Below the pieces are notes generated by a model. The model worked only from the letters and a program-made list of their open reading frames with translations, searched no databases and had not been told where the DNA came from. A stretch of 38,737 nucleotides of DNA from Paludibacteraceae bacterium (GTDB taxonomy: Bacteria; Bacteroidota; Bacteroidia; Bacteroidales; Paludibacteraceae): contig JAKSNF010000021.1 of assembly GCA_024400115.1 (NCBI GenBank), positions 1 through 38,737 on the forward strand. Direction: 5' to 3'. Positions 38,537 through 38,737 of this stretch are shown piece after piece; position 1 is the first letter of the stretch; each line of letters begins with the position of its first letter. A program made the translations under genes and the position numbers.

Positions 38537-38568
38537 CAAAAGTACTGCTTTTTTTTGATATATGCAAG
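38537..38568 (-). promoter_or_regulatory. Promoter of the MIP18 gene
   Basis: On the minus strand CTTG (38568-38565) and TACTTTTG (38544-38537) are 20 bp apart; the spacer TTGCATATATCAAAAAAAAG is the same long form seen at 11638, 13142 and 14584. Confidence 0.8.
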
Positions 38569-38681
38569 AAAAAAGTGCGACTTTTAACAAAATCACCATT
38601 ATAAAGGCATTGTAGGAAGCGTAAGATGAAAAAAAAGAATCCTATGCCGTTTTTGGAAAAAATGGCGTAAAATATAAAAGG

Positions 38682-38737
38682 GATGTCTTATCCTGAAATA
38701 AGTAGACACTAAAAAGTCTACAAAATGTATCAAAGAG
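38682..38737 (+). mobile_element. Possible left end of an insertion sequence (partial)
   Basis: TGTCTTATCCTGAAATAAG recalls the ends of IS3-group elements, which often carry TGAAATAAGT-GACA. GTAGACACT/AAGTCTAC forms a palindrome, and ATG at 38725 begins a frame (MYQR...) cut by the window edge. Too short to prove. Confidence 0.25.

Overview
The window looks like chromosomal DNA from an uncultured member of the Bacteroidales (phylum Bacteroidota). The reasons are: promoters of the Bacteroidota type (TTG near -33 and TAnnTTTG near -7) at eight places; A/T-rich leaders without Shine-Dalgarno sequences; families typical of the phylum (GSCFA protein, PCMD-domain protein, DUF3467, lipoprotein-type dipeptidyl peptidase III, Bacteroidota-type LptE); and a very large secreted protein with a short type IX-secretion-like tail. 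No rRNA, intact tRNA or CRISPR array was seen.

Layout. 1-5550 is an AT-rich accessory block that looks like a small defence/mobile island: an ORF6N protein, a Y1 (HUH) REP-associated transposase flanked by matching palindromic repeats, a DUF2971 protein, an unknown small protein, and an overlapping gene pair (membrane protein plus DUF4868-like protein) that resembles the two-gene Kiwa anti-phage system. 5596-11541 is one 1981-residue secreted protein. 11540-13500 is a scrambled zone with two N-terminally truncated AAA/DUF4143-type ATPase fragments, a second copy of the secreted protein's tail, and non-coding repeats. 13525-14922 holds a sugar-isomerase-like gene split into two frames, then a small lipoprotein with eight cysteines spaced exactly four residues apart. 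15039-21065 is a plus-strand housekeeping run (aminopeptidase P, ArgS, sigma-54-type regulator, LptE, SecG). 21021-29055 is a tightly packed eight-gene minus-strand operon read from aroC to aroA and a glycosyltransferase. 29216-32436 has a lipoprotein and a ClpB that lacks its N-terminal domain. 32433-38504 is mostly minus strand (GSCFA, LpxH, RsmE, LolC/E-type permease, PAP2 phosphatase, MIP18/DUF59), with a ~430-bp non-coding element bounded by inverted repeats at 34195-34624.

The most striking feature is a set of about ten families of short, low-complexity repeats. They lie between genes and also in frame inside at least a dozen conserved housekeeping proteins (AroA, AroC, ArgS, ClpB, aminopeptidase P, LpxH, RsmE and others), where they add 8-25 residues of repeat-derived peptide at apparent loops. 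The largest family (type A) reads in the same direction on the plus strand in all ten copies found, whichever way the host gene points. The other leading candidates for something new are the Kiwa-like locus, the Cys-every-four lipoprotein, and the transposase with an extra C-terminal domain between its own REP-like repeats. All assignments rest on reading the sequence and remembered family features; no database search was possible.
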